A stretch of 64,000 nucleotides of DNA, taken from positions 434,001 through 498,000 of the forward strand of contig CANDNT010000001.1 of assembly GCA_947387485.1 (NCBI GenBank), read 5' to 3'. Both the position numbers and the translations under genes were made by a program. The DNA comes from Aquimarina rhabdastrellae (lineage in GTDB: Bacteria; Bacteroidota; Bacteroidia; Flavobacteriales; Flavobacteriaceae). Below are positions 48,174 to 56,485 of this stretch, in pieces (within the stretch, counting starts at the first letter, position 1; every line of letters starts with the position of its first letter). The notes under the pieces were generated by a model. It saw only the letters and a program-made list of their open reading frames with translations. It ran no database searches and had not been told where the DNA came from.

Positions 48174-49616
48174 ATGAAAAAGTTCATATATATATTCACT
48201 ATTATTCTTAGTGTTTCTTGTTCTTCAGATATAGAAGAACTTAATGTTAATGTAAAAGATCCAGCGGTTGTTCCTGGAGATGCTCTTTTTACTAGTGCAC
48301 AAAAAGCACTTGTTGATCAAATGGTAAGCACTAATGTAAATATTAATATTTACAGACTTATCATGCAACAATGGACTCAAACTACTTATACTGACGAAAG
48401 TAATTATGATCTAGTAACTCGTACCATTCCTCAAGAACATTGGGATGTAATGTATAGAGATGTTTTAATCGATTTAAAAGATGCATATCGTATTATCGAA
48501 GAAACTCCTTTATTGACAACAGAAGATCCTGATGTAAAAACTAATAAATTGGCTATTATCGAAGTTTTAAATGTGTATACTTTTGCTGTTTTGGTTGATA
48601 CCTTTGGTAATGTTCCTTATTCTGAAGCTTTGGATATAGATAATTTACTTCCTGTTTATGATGATGGTCTTACAATTTATCAAGATTTAATTACACGATT
48701 AAACAACGCGATTAATAGTATTGAAATATCAAAAGGTAGTTTTGATGTTCCTCAAGACAATATGTATCAAGGAGATACTTTTAAATGGTTTAAATTTGCC
48801 AATTCTTTAAAATTAAGATTAGGTATTACGCTTGCTGATATAGCTTCAGAAACTACTTTGGCTAGCACTACTATCGAAAGTGCAGCACCTAATGTTTTTG
48901 ATAGTAATGCAGATAATGCAGCTTTAAATTATTTAAGTTCGACTCCTAATACAAATCCTTTATATGTAGATCTAGTTTTAAGTGGTCGAAAAGATTTTAT
49001 ACCTGCAAGTACTATTGTTGATCAAATGAATACCTTTAATGACCCTAGACGTCAATTTTATTTTACTCCATTATCAGATGGAACCTATCAAGGTGGAACG
49101 CCTGGTGCTTCTAATTCATATAGTAACTACTCTCATATAAGCGAATTAATTGCTAATGATCCTACGTTTGAAGGAACATTAATGGATTATGCAGAGGTAT
49201 CTTTTCTATTGGCTGAAGCTAGCGAAAGAGGTTTTAATGTAGGTGGTACTGCCGAAACATATTATAATCAAGCAATTACTGCTTCTATATTATATTGGGG
49301 TGGATCAGCTACAGATGCTTCAAACTATTTAGCTCAACCAGAAGTTGCTTACAGTACAGCTAACGGAGATTGGAAAGAAAAAATTGGTATACAAAAATGG
49401 ATAGGATTATATAATAGAGGATTTGCTGCTTGGAATTCATGGAAATTATTGGATTATCCAGTATTAGAAGCTCCTGCTGATCCAGTTTCGGAAACACCTG
49501 TTCGTTTTACATTTCCTATTGTTGAACAGACTCTAAATGGGGATAGTTATAATGCTGCCTCTACTGCTATTGGTGGTGATGCTGTAACTACTAAATTATT
49601 CTGGGACCTTAACTAG
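48174..49616 (+). CDS. SusD/RagB-family outer membrane lipoprotein
   Basis: About 480 residues with a signal peptide and lipobox ending at Cys16 (LSVSC). It matches the SusD-like 2 (PF12771-type) family, with conserved segments LYRLIMQQW-like near residue 60 and an all-helical TPR core. It forms the lid of the SusC channel and binds the incoming substrate. The frame opens at 48132 inside the SusC gene, but the ATG at 48174 gives a proper signal peptide and lies 13 bases after the SusC stop. It is co-transcribed with SusC and ends in a strong palindrome. Confidence 0.93.
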   Translation: MKKFIYIFTIILSVSCSSDIEELNVNVKDPAVVPGDALFTSAQKALVDQMVSTNVNINIYRLIMQQWTQTTYTDESNYDLVTRTIPQEHWDVMYRDVLIDLKDAYRIIEETPLLTTEDPDVKTNKLAIIEVLNVYTFAVLVDTFGNVPYSEALDIDNLLPVYDDGLTIYQDLITRLNNAINSIEISKGSFDVPQDNMYQGDTFKWFKFANSLKLRLGITLADIASETTLASTTIESAAPNVFDSNADNAALNYLSSTPNTNPLYVDLVLSGRKDFIPASTIVDQMNTFNDPRRQFYFTPLSDGTYQGGTPGASNSYSNYSHISELIANDPTFEGTLMDYAEVSFLLAEASERGFNVGGTAETYYNQAITASILYWGGSATDASNYLAQPEVAYSTANGDWKEKIGIQKWIGLYNRGFAAWNSWKLLDYPVLEAPADPVSETPVRFTFPIVEQTLNGDSYNAASTAIGGDAVTTKLFWDLN

Positions 49617-49639
49617 ATGTTATTATTTTATAAAAACAC

Positions 49640-49669
49640 AAAACGGCTTAAATTAATTTAAGCCGTTTT
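49640..49669. terminator. Bidirectional palindromic terminator between the SusD gene and the LuxR-type regulator
   Basis: A perfect 30-base palindrome (AAAACGGCTT and its complement around an AT-rich centre). Poly-A and poly-T flanks let it end both converging transcripts; it abuts the regulator's stop codon. Confidence 0.9.
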
Positions 49670-50344
49670 TTATTCTTCCCAGTTCATTTTCTTTACAAAA
49701 ATCTGGTGTTCTATTGCATGAATAACCAGTCCTGCAATATTCTTTGAGCCTGTCTTTAATAATAAATTATTACGATGTCCTTCAACTGTTCGTGGGCTTA
49801 TAAATAATTGTTCTGCTATCTCTTGAGTTGTTTTTTGTTCACAGATTAAATGTAAAATTTCTCGCTCTCTTTTCGTTAGATAGTCTTTATCAAAGTTACT
49901 TTTACTTTTGTTGTTTTTTAAAGCATCTTCTTCTATGATTTTCATTACTTTTTCATCATAATAAAAACCTTTTAATGCTACTTGATTAATTGTATGAATA
50001 ACATCTTTGGGGGTTGCATTTTTCGCCAAATACGCAACCGCTCCTTGTTGAATCATATTTATAATAAAAGGTTTACTATAGTAACTTGTTAGCGCTATAA
50101 TTTTAATATTAGGAAATTCTTTATGGATAACCTTCGTTGCTTCTACTCCATTAAGATCTGGCATTTTTAAATCCATCAAAATTACATCTGGTAAATTTTT
50201 ACTTTGCTGTAATTGTTTAATGATATCATTTCCATTCTCTGCTTGAATACATATCTCTATATTGCTTTCTTTATTTAAAATAAAAGAAATACCCTGCCTA
50301 AACAACGTTTCGTCATCTGCTATCGCTAATCGAATAGAATTCAT
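49670..50344 (-). CDS. LuxR/NarL-type response regulator
   Basis: A 224-residue regulator with an N-terminal receiver domain (acidic residues Asp10-Asp11, phospho-acceptor Asp58 in VILMDLKMP) and a C-terminal LuxR helix-turn-helix at about 155-215 (LTKREREILHLICEQ, TQEIAEQLFISPRTVEGHR). It is the last gene of a minus-strand set with a NarL-type kinase and a membrane protein. It converges on the SusD gene and may control nearby outer-membrane genes, but this is inference. Confidence 0.95.
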   Translation of the reverse strand: MNSIRLAIADDETLFRQGISFILNKESNIEICIQAENGNDIIKQLQQSKNLPDVILMDLKMPDLNGVEATKVIHKEFPNIKIIALTSYYSKPFIINMIQQGAVAYLAKNATPKDVIHTINQVALKGFYYDEKVMKIIEEDALKNNKSKSNFDKDYLTKREREILHLICEQKTTQEIAEQLFISPRTVEGHRNNLLLKTGSKNIAGLVIHAIEHQIFVKKMNWEE

Positions 50345-50373
50345 TTTATTATATTTTGCTGTATATTAAACTT

Positions 50374-51192
50374 CTAATTCCAACATTCATCTTCTCCGTT
50401 ACCTATTTTAATTGTAAATTTTGTTCCTTTATTAATCTTACTGGTATAGTCTAGTTCTCCATCTAATATATCTACTCTACTTTGAATATTTTTTAGTCCT
50501 AATCCAACTTTATCTTCTAAGACTTCTTCATCAAAACCTTTTCCGTTATCCTCAAAAGAAATACATAAATTATCTTCTTCACTAACTACGATTAATCTCA
50601 TTTGGGTAGCTTCTCCATGTCGTATAGCATTATTTATAAATTCTTGAACTATTCTAAAGATATGCAATTCTTTGGTCTTAGTAAATGTACTTAAGTATTT
50701 AATACTTCTTTGAATGGTGACTTTTTTACTATTTTCAAACTCATCACATAATTCTTCTAAAGCAGCTTCTAATCCAAATTTATCCAAAATAGGCGGTAAT
50801 AAATTATGTGCTAAACGCCTAGAACTTTCTAATGTAAGTGTAGTAATATTCAAAATATGTTGCAAAGTATCTTCTTGTTCTTTATCAGTAAGATTACCAT
50901 CTATTAATACATTAGTACTTAAACTTACTACATTAAGTTTTGAGCTTATTGCATCATGTAAATCTTGAGCAATACGTTCTCTTTCTTGCTCTTGTGTTTC
51001 AATAGTCGCTTGTAAAATCTTTTTTTGATGAGCTAATGCCAAATTAGCTTTATCTAACTCTGTCGCTATTATTTTTTTACGCGAAAAGAAAAAAAACAAA
51101 ACCAATGCTACAGCCATAAATAATAATACGAATATGGCTATAATGATAATTAAGATGATTTGGGAATCTTCTTGTAATAATTCTTTCTCCAT
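50374..51192 (-). CDS. NarL-type sensor histidine kinase
   Basis: A 272-residue kinase with one N-terminal membrane segment (about 11-36), a short coiled linker, a HisKA_3 domain with phospho-acceptor His79 in RIAQDLHDAISSKLN, and a HATPase_c domain with DNGKGFD and GLGLKNIQSRV. It has almost no periplasmic sensor region, so signal input probably comes from a partner. The upstream gene encodes a multi-pass membrane protein whose 3' end overlaps this start by 43 bases, which suggests coupled translation and a sensory pair. The cognate regulator is 29 bases downstream. Confidence 0.93.
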   Translation of the reverse strand: MEKELLQEDSQIILIIIIAIFVLLFMAVALVLFFFFSRKKIIATELDKANLALAHQKKILQATIETQEQERERIAQDLHDAISSKLNVVSLSTNVLIDGNLTDKEQEDTLQHILNITTLTLESSRRLAHNLLPPILDKFGLEAALEELCDEFENSKKVTIQRSIKYLSTFTKTKELHIFRIVQEFINNAIRHGEATQMRLIVVSEEDNLCISFEDNGKGFDEEVLEDKVGLGLKNIQSRVDILDGELDYTSKINKGTKFTIKIGNGEDECWN

Positions 51193-51788
51193 TCTATAAA
51201 AATTAGGATTTGATATAGTATATATAAAATACCATTTACTTTTAACAATAAAAAATATGTTTTTGTTGGAATTTTAACATCAAAAACTAAATTTCCTGAA
51301 GCAAAAATTAACGTACTACAAATTAGATATAAAAAGATTCCAATATTTACTATTAAAAACTCTGGAGTTCTTTTATGCAAAGATTGATAAAAATAGATAA
51401 TAGAATAAACAATTAAAATAGATTGTGTAATTGTTATACCTAGTGCATTATAAATACTAAAAAGCTTTATATCAGAGAAATACTGATATACCAGAAAAAA
51501 CATTACTAGACAGCTTACAAAATAGATTAATCTATTTTGTAATAATTCAAAATAAAATATTGATAAAAAAATAAATTGTATTATTAAAAAAACATTAGAT
51601 AAGAATAAATTATTTTTATTTAAAATTTGTGCAAAAACTACAGTAAAAATTTCAATTAACAATATTAAAATTAGATATCTTGAATATATTTTAAAAGCCT
51701 TACTTTTTTGAGGTAAGGCTTTTAAATATAATACAGTATTAATTGCCAATAAAAAAATACCTAAATAAGCAATAATAAAAAAAATCAT
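51150..51788 (-). CDS. Multi-pass membrane protein, likely sensor partner of the kinase
   Basis: A 212-residue protein with about six to seven hydrophobic helices, short loops and a basic C-terminal tail. No catalytic or transporter motif is visible. Its 3' end overlaps the kinase gene by 43 bases, so the two are translated together. I infer a membrane sensor or accessory subunit for the kinase, whose own input domain is minimal. The upstream gene encodes an unknown 150-residue protein 6 bases away, extending the operon. Confidence 0.75.
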   Translation of the reverse strand: MIFFIIAYLGIFLLAINTVLYLKALPQKSKAFKIYSRYLILILLIEIFTVVFAQILNKNNLFLSNVFLIIQFIFLSIFYFELLQNRLIYFVSCLVMFFLVYQYFSDIKLFSIYNALGITITQSILIVYSIIYFYQSLHKRTPEFLIVNIGIFLYLICSTLIFASGNLVFDVKIPTKTYFLLLKVNGILYILYQILIFIEWRKNYYKKIPKSS

Positions 51789-51794
51789 ATTTCT

Positions 51795-52247
51795 TTACTC
51801 ATTTAGAGGACTTTCTGGATCACAAGCAGGAGGACATGGTACAGAAAAATCAAAAATTTTCCCTCCTTCTCCTATAGTTTCATCATCATAACCAGCTATC
51901 ATATCTTTGTAAGTACCGTTTACTAGTTTAGTTCCTACAATCATTAACTTTTCTTCTGGTTTAAGTTTATTATTTACTATTTTATTTTGTACTCCAGTAT
52001 AGGCTCTAATAAATTCTTTCCCACCTCTATCTTCTTTAGCTTTTAATATGCTTTCTAAAGGTATGTTTAAAATACCCATCTCATCCAAAACTTCTAAAAG
52101 GTCTTCGACTGGAATTAAAAAGGCATTACATTTATTATATTTATTATAACTTGATTCTTCTTCATTCCATTCTCTTGACCATTCTTGAGCTGTTTCTAAT
52201 GAAATTGTGTTTGTGATTGTTTCTTTTAATGTGTCGTTGTTACTCAT
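51795..52247 (-). CDS. Protein of unknown function with Cys-Pro-rich C-terminus
   Basis: A 150-residue acidic soluble protein without signal peptide. The N-terminal two thirds are helical and charged. The last 13 residues are CPPACDPESPLNE, a Cys-Pro-rich end with two cysteines four residues apart. I have an impression of similar Cys-Pro endings in other flavobacterial proteins but cannot confirm it here. It is 6 bases upstream of the membrane protein gene that partners the histidine kinase, so it likely belongs to that operon. It may be a regulator, a peptide substrate or a structural protein; I cannot choose. Confidence 0.65.
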   Translation of the reverse strand: MSNNDTLKETITNTISLETAQEWSREWNEEESSYNKYNKCNAFLIPVEDLLEVLDEMGILNIPLESILKAKEDRGGKEFIRAYTGVQNKIVNNKLKPEEKLMIVGTKLVNGTYKDMIAGYDDETIGEGGKIFDFSVPCPPACDPESPLNE

Positions 52248-52625
52248 TTTAATGTTTTTTAAATTACTAATTTGTCATTTATTAGTTTTCAAGATGTTAA
52301 TCAAATGACTACAGCAACAATATTTTATTTTAAATAGGAATTATTAAATAGAGATTTTTTATTTTTAGTTACTGGTATTTTTTGAGCTTTTAGTCTTTTA
52401 ACTCTAGTCTTATATACCCATATGGTTAATAGACTAAAACTAATTATTATATAAAAATATTCCATTTCTTAGTTTTAAAGATACTTCTTAAAAGTAGAAA
52501 AAAACGCGGTATTTTCGCACAAATACTATTAAAAAATATTTTATACTAGCATTTCATCGTATTATTCTGATTAAATAAATAAAAATTATTATTTAAATAA
52601 ACAGAATTAATTTTAGCTAAAAGCT
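52248..52625. other. Intergenic region, 378 bp
   Basis: Contains the possible small membrane-protein gene at 52325-52465. Nearer the end of the six-gene operon there is a loose AT-rich inverted repeat at about 52564-52606 (ATTCTG and CAGAAT outer arms), which may be a weak terminator for that operon. Nothing else is seen. Confidence 0.4.
52325..52465 (-). CDS. Possible small single-pass membrane protein (46 residues)
   Basis: An ATG at 52465 opens a 46-codon frame: a hydrophobic segment at about residues 4-18, then a basic tail with many lysines. It sits 77 bases upstream of the 150-residue unknown gene on the same strand. The pattern of a membrane helix followed by positive charge is typical of real small proteins. 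The coding evidence is only this pattern, so treat it as tentative. Confidence 0.35.
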   Translation of the reverse strand: MEYFYIIISFSLLTIWVYKTRVKRLKAQKIPVTKNKKSLFNNSYLK

Positions 52626-53918
52626 TTATTCTCTTGAATCAATAAACGTAATAGGTTTTCTACTCATTTCTGGAAACTTTTTCTTTCGTAATTCTTTTAT
52701 TGTCAAAATTTCTAGATCTGGTACAACTCTTAGATTAGCTCTAAAATGTTCTTTGAGTTTTTTATGTAATGCTAGAGGAAAAGTGTCTGGTATATGTATA
52801 ATAAGTTTATCTGTTCCTAAATCTCCTGTAGTAACTTCTATAATATATTCATTTAATGCTTCAAAACTGGATAAAACTTCAATAACACTTTGAGGATATA
52901 GTGTAGTTCCTTTGTACTTTATCATATGTTTTTTTCGCCCTAAAACTGGACTTAAACGCATCGTTGTTCGTTCACATATACACGCTTCTCTATGTACTTT
53001 TACAATATCTCCTGTAGTATACCTTAACAAAGGCATTGCTTTTACATCTAGTGTAGTTATGGTTAACTCCCCTGCTTCTCCATCTTTAACCGGTTGTCCA
53101 TCATCATCGATCACTTCAGTTATGATTAATTCAGGATGGTGATGTCCTCCTCGATGAGCTTTACATTCTGTAAATGCTGTACTCATCTCTGTTGATGCAT
53201 ACGTAGAATATAATTCTATATCCCATTTATCTTTGATACGCTGTCCTAATGTATTTAAATTAAAATCCTGATCTCGAAGTGGTTCACCTATACATATAGC
53301 TGCTTTTACCGATGAGTTTTTATAATCTATATCATTAGCCTCGGCATAGGCTATCATTTTTAATAAAAACGAAGGTACAGCTATTAAATATGTAGTGTCA
53401 AAACGCTTAATCGAATCCCATTGTAATTCTGGTATTCCTGATCCAACTCTCACCATCGCTGCTCCCAATTTTTTAGTTCCTAAAAAATAAGCTAATCCAG
53501 CCATAAACCTACGATCAAGTGTTGTTGTCAATTGTACAACATCATCTTGTGTTACTCCTGCACCAGCAAAAGATATAGCTTCATTATATGCTAAACGATC
53601 AAGATCTGCATCTGTAAGCGCAAAGGTCACTGGTTTTCCTAATGTCCCTGAGGTTGTTACATAATCAACAATTTCATTTTTTGGCACACATAAAAAATCA
53701 TCGTTATAATGCTGTAAATCTTCTTTGGTCGTAATAGGTATCTGTTGAAGATCATCTATAGTTTTTATAGTAGTTATATCTATATTATGAGTCTTAAACA
53801 AACGTTGATAATATGGTGAGTTAGCCTGCAAGTATTGTAAATGTTCTTGTAGCTTTTGTTCTTGTAGTTTTGTTATTTCTTCTCTTGATACCGTTTCGAT
53901 CGATGGAATCATCTGCAT
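52626..53918 (-). CDS. Phenylacetate-CoA-ligase-like AMP-forming ligase
   Basis: A 430-residue protein of the PaaK-type adenylate-forming family, with the ATP-binding signature YVTTSGTLGKP at about 86-96, an STEMST-like A5 region (YASTEMSTAF), and a C-terminal GRKKHMIKYKG segment. These enzymes activate aromatic or acyl acids as CoA or acyl-adenylate. It ends the six-gene operon and starts 6 bases after the C45 acyltransferase, so the two probably act in sequence: activation, then transfer. The substrate is unknown; an aromatic acid is plausible. Confidence 0.9.
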   Translation of the reverse strand: MQMIPSIETVSREEITKLQEQKLQEHLQYLQANSPYYQRLFKTHNIDITTIKTIDDLQQIPITTKEDLQHYNDDFLCVPKNEIVDYVTTSGTLGKPVTFALTDADLDRLAYNEAISFAGAGVTQDDVVQLTTTLDRRFMAGLAYFLGTKKLGAAMVRVGSGIPELQWDSIKRFDTTYLIAVPSFLLKMIAYAEANDIDYKNSSVKAAICIGEPLRDQDFNLNTLGQRIKDKWDIELYSTYASTEMSTAFTECKAHRGGHHHPELIITEVIDDDGQPVKDGEAGELTITTLDVKAMPLLRYTTGDIVKVHREACICERTTMRLSPVLGRKKHMIKYKGTTLYPQSVIEVLSSFEALNEYIIEVTTGDLGTDKLIIHIPDTFPLALHKKLKEHFRANLRVVPDLEILTIKELRKKKFPEMSRKPITFIDSRE

Positions 53919-53924
53919 GCTCTT

Positions 53925-55607
53925 TTAAATTCTTCTATAACACTTTTTAATTTTCTTCTGTAAGTTTTCTACATCTGGTTGTGTTGTAACTTCGCGTTTA
54001 AGTGCTTTTTTATATGCTATAATAGCCTTTTTATATATCTTTCTTGAATAGTAATAATCACCTATTACTTTATAAGTTTCCCAATAATTAGGATTTAGTT
54101 TTTCAAACTCAAAAATTGCTTTTTCAGTTATATTTTCTTTTTTATCGATAGCTTTTTGAATAGCTCTACTTTGTTTCCTAAATGCTTCGTAATTTTTATA
54201 TGCTTTTGAGGTTACAAAAGTATCTTTAGGAATATTCAGGTTTGTTTTTGCTAATACTGAGTGCTTCTTCTTTTGGGTATTAAATTCATCAAAAACTTTA
54301 TTTAAATCATAGGCTACAAATTCTCCTAATTGATATGGATTGCTTGATACCCAGACTTGTTTTTGTTCTGGTTTAAATACAATGCCATGATGCGCTAATA
54401 ACTGGTTTAAAGCTTTTTCATTTCCATACCCAATAAACTTATCTTTAAGTCCTTCTCTATTGCGTAATATTTCAACAGCTCTTTTAACATCTACTTTATC
54501 ATTAGTGTTTAAAAGTTCTGTCATTCGTTCGTATCTGTATTGCGAATGGCTTTCTAATATAGCTGCTGCATTACGTTCATCTTCTTTATAAGCTTTACTC
54601 TGAAAATGATTAGCACATATCAATTGTTCTTGATTAGGAACTTCGTAAACTCCAAAATTTTCTGGAGCTACTTCTATAAGTACAGCTTTTTTATCTTTTG
54701 CACTACCTACCATTATAGCTTCAGATACAAAAACTTGGCGTTTTTGTGCAATTGCAACTGCTTCTTCTATAGTCGATGCATATTGTAATATTTCTCTTGC
54801 TAAAAGCGAAATGGGTGTTTTGGCTACTAATGGAATTTTAGATTTTCCTGCATTGATCGTTACAGTAAGTCCTTCTATATTCATTCCTGAAACTACTCCT
54901 ATCATTCCCGGCCAGGTATAAGACATAAACTTATGTCCTTTATCAGGTTTTACAAATGCTATTATTTTTTCTTTCGCGAAAGCATCTCCTGCATAAAAAT
55001 CAAAATTTCGCCCTATAGTTAAACTACCATCTACGGTTTTATTTCCCCATACAGCAAATGAAGAACAACCAACCAAAGCTAAATCCTGTAAAGCATGCCC
55101 TATATCATGTGCTCCATGTAAATACAACATTCTTAAATAATCCTCTGCGATATAATCATAGGTATCTGCTCCAAATCTAGAAAGTCCAAAAATTTCGGTT
55201 TTATATTCTTCTTTTACATGTAAGTACATTTTTCTGTTATACCATGCTAAGAATTTTCTCAATAATTTCTGTTTAGTTTTTGAAGGTACAATTTCGCTTA
55301 CTTTTGATAAAAAAATGTCTTCTTGTTTTTGAGCTAACTCTTGCGTGAGTTTTCCTGTTGCTAATCCTATTTCTAATGGATCACCTTCTACATATAGTTC
55401 CCATAAACCCTGTGCATTTTTGGTTAAGTAATTATTTGCAACTTGAAATGTAGAATCGTTATGACGAATGCGTTCTGGTACTTCTTGTGTATACTGAGTA
55501 ATATCTGGTCTATCTTTTATAGATTTTGATATACCGCAAGCAAGAAATAACTGGCATAGCAGTATGCTATATAGTAGGTTTATTATTGATTTTTTAATTT
55601 TAAGCAT
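53925..55607 (-). CDS. C45-family acyltransferase/peptidase lipoprotein with helical C-terminus
   Basis: A 560-residue protein with a signal peptide and lipobox ending at Cys24 (LFLAC). The central part matches the C45 Ntn-hydrolase family (penicillin acyl-CoA:6-APA acyltransferase type). The probable autoproteolysis site is Gly180-Cys181 in LVGCSSFAVWG, making Cys181 the new N-terminal nucleophile. The C-terminal 100 or so residues contain TPR-like helices (YYYSRKIYKKAIIAYKKAL). Such enzymes transfer acyl groups or cleave amides. A lipoprotein location means it acts on the periplasmic side. It lies between a cupin-like gene and an acyl/aryl ligase gene. Confidence 0.88.
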   Translation of the reverse strand: MLKIKKSIINLLYSILLCQLFLACGISKSIKDRPDITQYTQEVPERIRHNDSTFQVANNYLTKNAQGLWELYVEGDPLEIGLATGKLTQELAQKQEDIFLSKVSEIVPSKTKQKLLRKFLAWYNRKMYLHVKEEYKTEIFGLSRFGADTYDYIAEDYLRMLYLHGAHDIGHALQDLALVGCSSFAVWGNKTVDGSLTIGRNFDFYAGDAFAKEKIIAFVKPDKGHKFMSYTWPGMIGVVSGMNIEGLTVTINAGKSKIPLVAKTPISLLAREILQYASTIEEAVAIAQKRQVFVSEAIMVGSAKDKKAVLIEVAPENFGVYEVPNQEQLICANHFQSKAYKEDERNAAAILESHSQYRYERMTELLNTNDKVDVKRAVEILRNREGLKDKFIGYGNEKALNQLLAHHGIVFKPEQKQVWVSSNPYQLGEFVAYDLNKVFDEFNTQKKKHSVLAKTNLNIPKDTFVTSKAYKNYEAFRKQSRAIQKAIDKKENITEKAIFEFEKLNPNYWETYKVIGDYYYSRKIYKKAIIAYKKALKREVTTQPDVENLQKKIKKCYRRI

Positions 55608-55615
55608 AAGTATTT

Positions 55616-56482
55616 TTACTTTAGCCTTTTATTGGTTCTTTTTAATGCGAGTTTTTCTTTATAATTAAGCCATTTATCTCCCGAAACATTACGCATTAAA
55701 TTATCAAAATGCCTCATGATAAATACATTATAAAGCATGGTAGCAACATTTTTGGGTCTACGAGGTAAGGCTCTCAAGGTCATAGAAAATCCTCCATCCA
55801 GATATTTTATATAATGCCAATAACGACTAGGCATGTATAAGGCATCACCGTGTTTCATATCTGCTTGTATACCTTCTGCGTATTGCAATGCTGGATATTT
55901 CTCAAAATCGGGATTATCCATATCTATTTTATCAATATTATGAATAGAAAACGGTACTTTATATAAATATTTGGTTTGCTCTGGCGAAAAAAGTGTTACA
56001 CTTTTATGTCCTTGAAAATGGATGTGTAAATTATCTGGTAAATCAATGTCATAGTGCATAAAAACTTTTGATTTTCCTCCTCCAAAAAACAATGCTGGTA
56101 AGCGTTTAAAAAACTTTAATCCTATTTCTGGATATTCAAAATCATCGAGTAGTTCTGGCATGCTGTCCAAAATATTATAAAAAAACATACGTAGATCTGT
56201 AGGTTTTGTTTTTAATATTTCGATATATTCTGCCAATTTCATCTCTTTTACAGGGGCATATACACTCTCTTTACCTTTGGCTGGTTCATTATTGTATAAA
56301 GGAACCACCTGATCTCCTGATCGCTCTTGAACATAGTCTAGATTCCATTTTTTAAAAGCACCCCAATCTTTGGTCAATTCTTCTATTAAAACAGGTCGTT
56401 GGGGTTTATAATATTTTTCTATAAACTCTTCTTTGGTAATATTCTTTACTCGATCAACTGGTACTGTTTTAAATTGCCCCAT
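55616..56482 (-). CDS. Cupin-like (JmjC-type) Fe(II) oxygenase
   Basis: A 288-residue protein of the cupin_8/JmjC-like group. The likely Fe(II) triad is His143 and Asp145 in FMHYDID and His223 in YWHYIKY, spaced as in 2-oxoglutarate hydroxylases. The N-terminal segment RPVLIEELTKDW is typical of the group. It is probably a hydroxylase of a protein or small molecule in the pathway encoded by its operon. It lies 3 bases after the FAD oxidoreductase gene and 8 bases before the C45 acyltransferase gene. Confidence 0.87.
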   Translation of the reverse strand: MGQFKTVPVDRVKNITKEEFIEKYYKPQRPVLIEELTKDWGAFKKWNLDYVQERSGDQVVPLYNNEPAKGKESVYAPVKEMKLAEYIEILKTKPTDLRMFFYNILDSMPELLDDFEYPEIGLKFFKRLPALFFGGGKSKVFMHYDIDLPDNLHIHFQGHKSVTLFSPEQTKYLYKVPFSIHNIDKIDMDNPDFEKYPALQYAEGIQADMKHGDALYMPSRYWHYIKYLDGGFSMTLRALPRRPKNVATMLYNVFIMRHFDNLMRNVSGDKWLNYKEKLALKRTNKRLK

Positions 56483-56485
56483 GAT

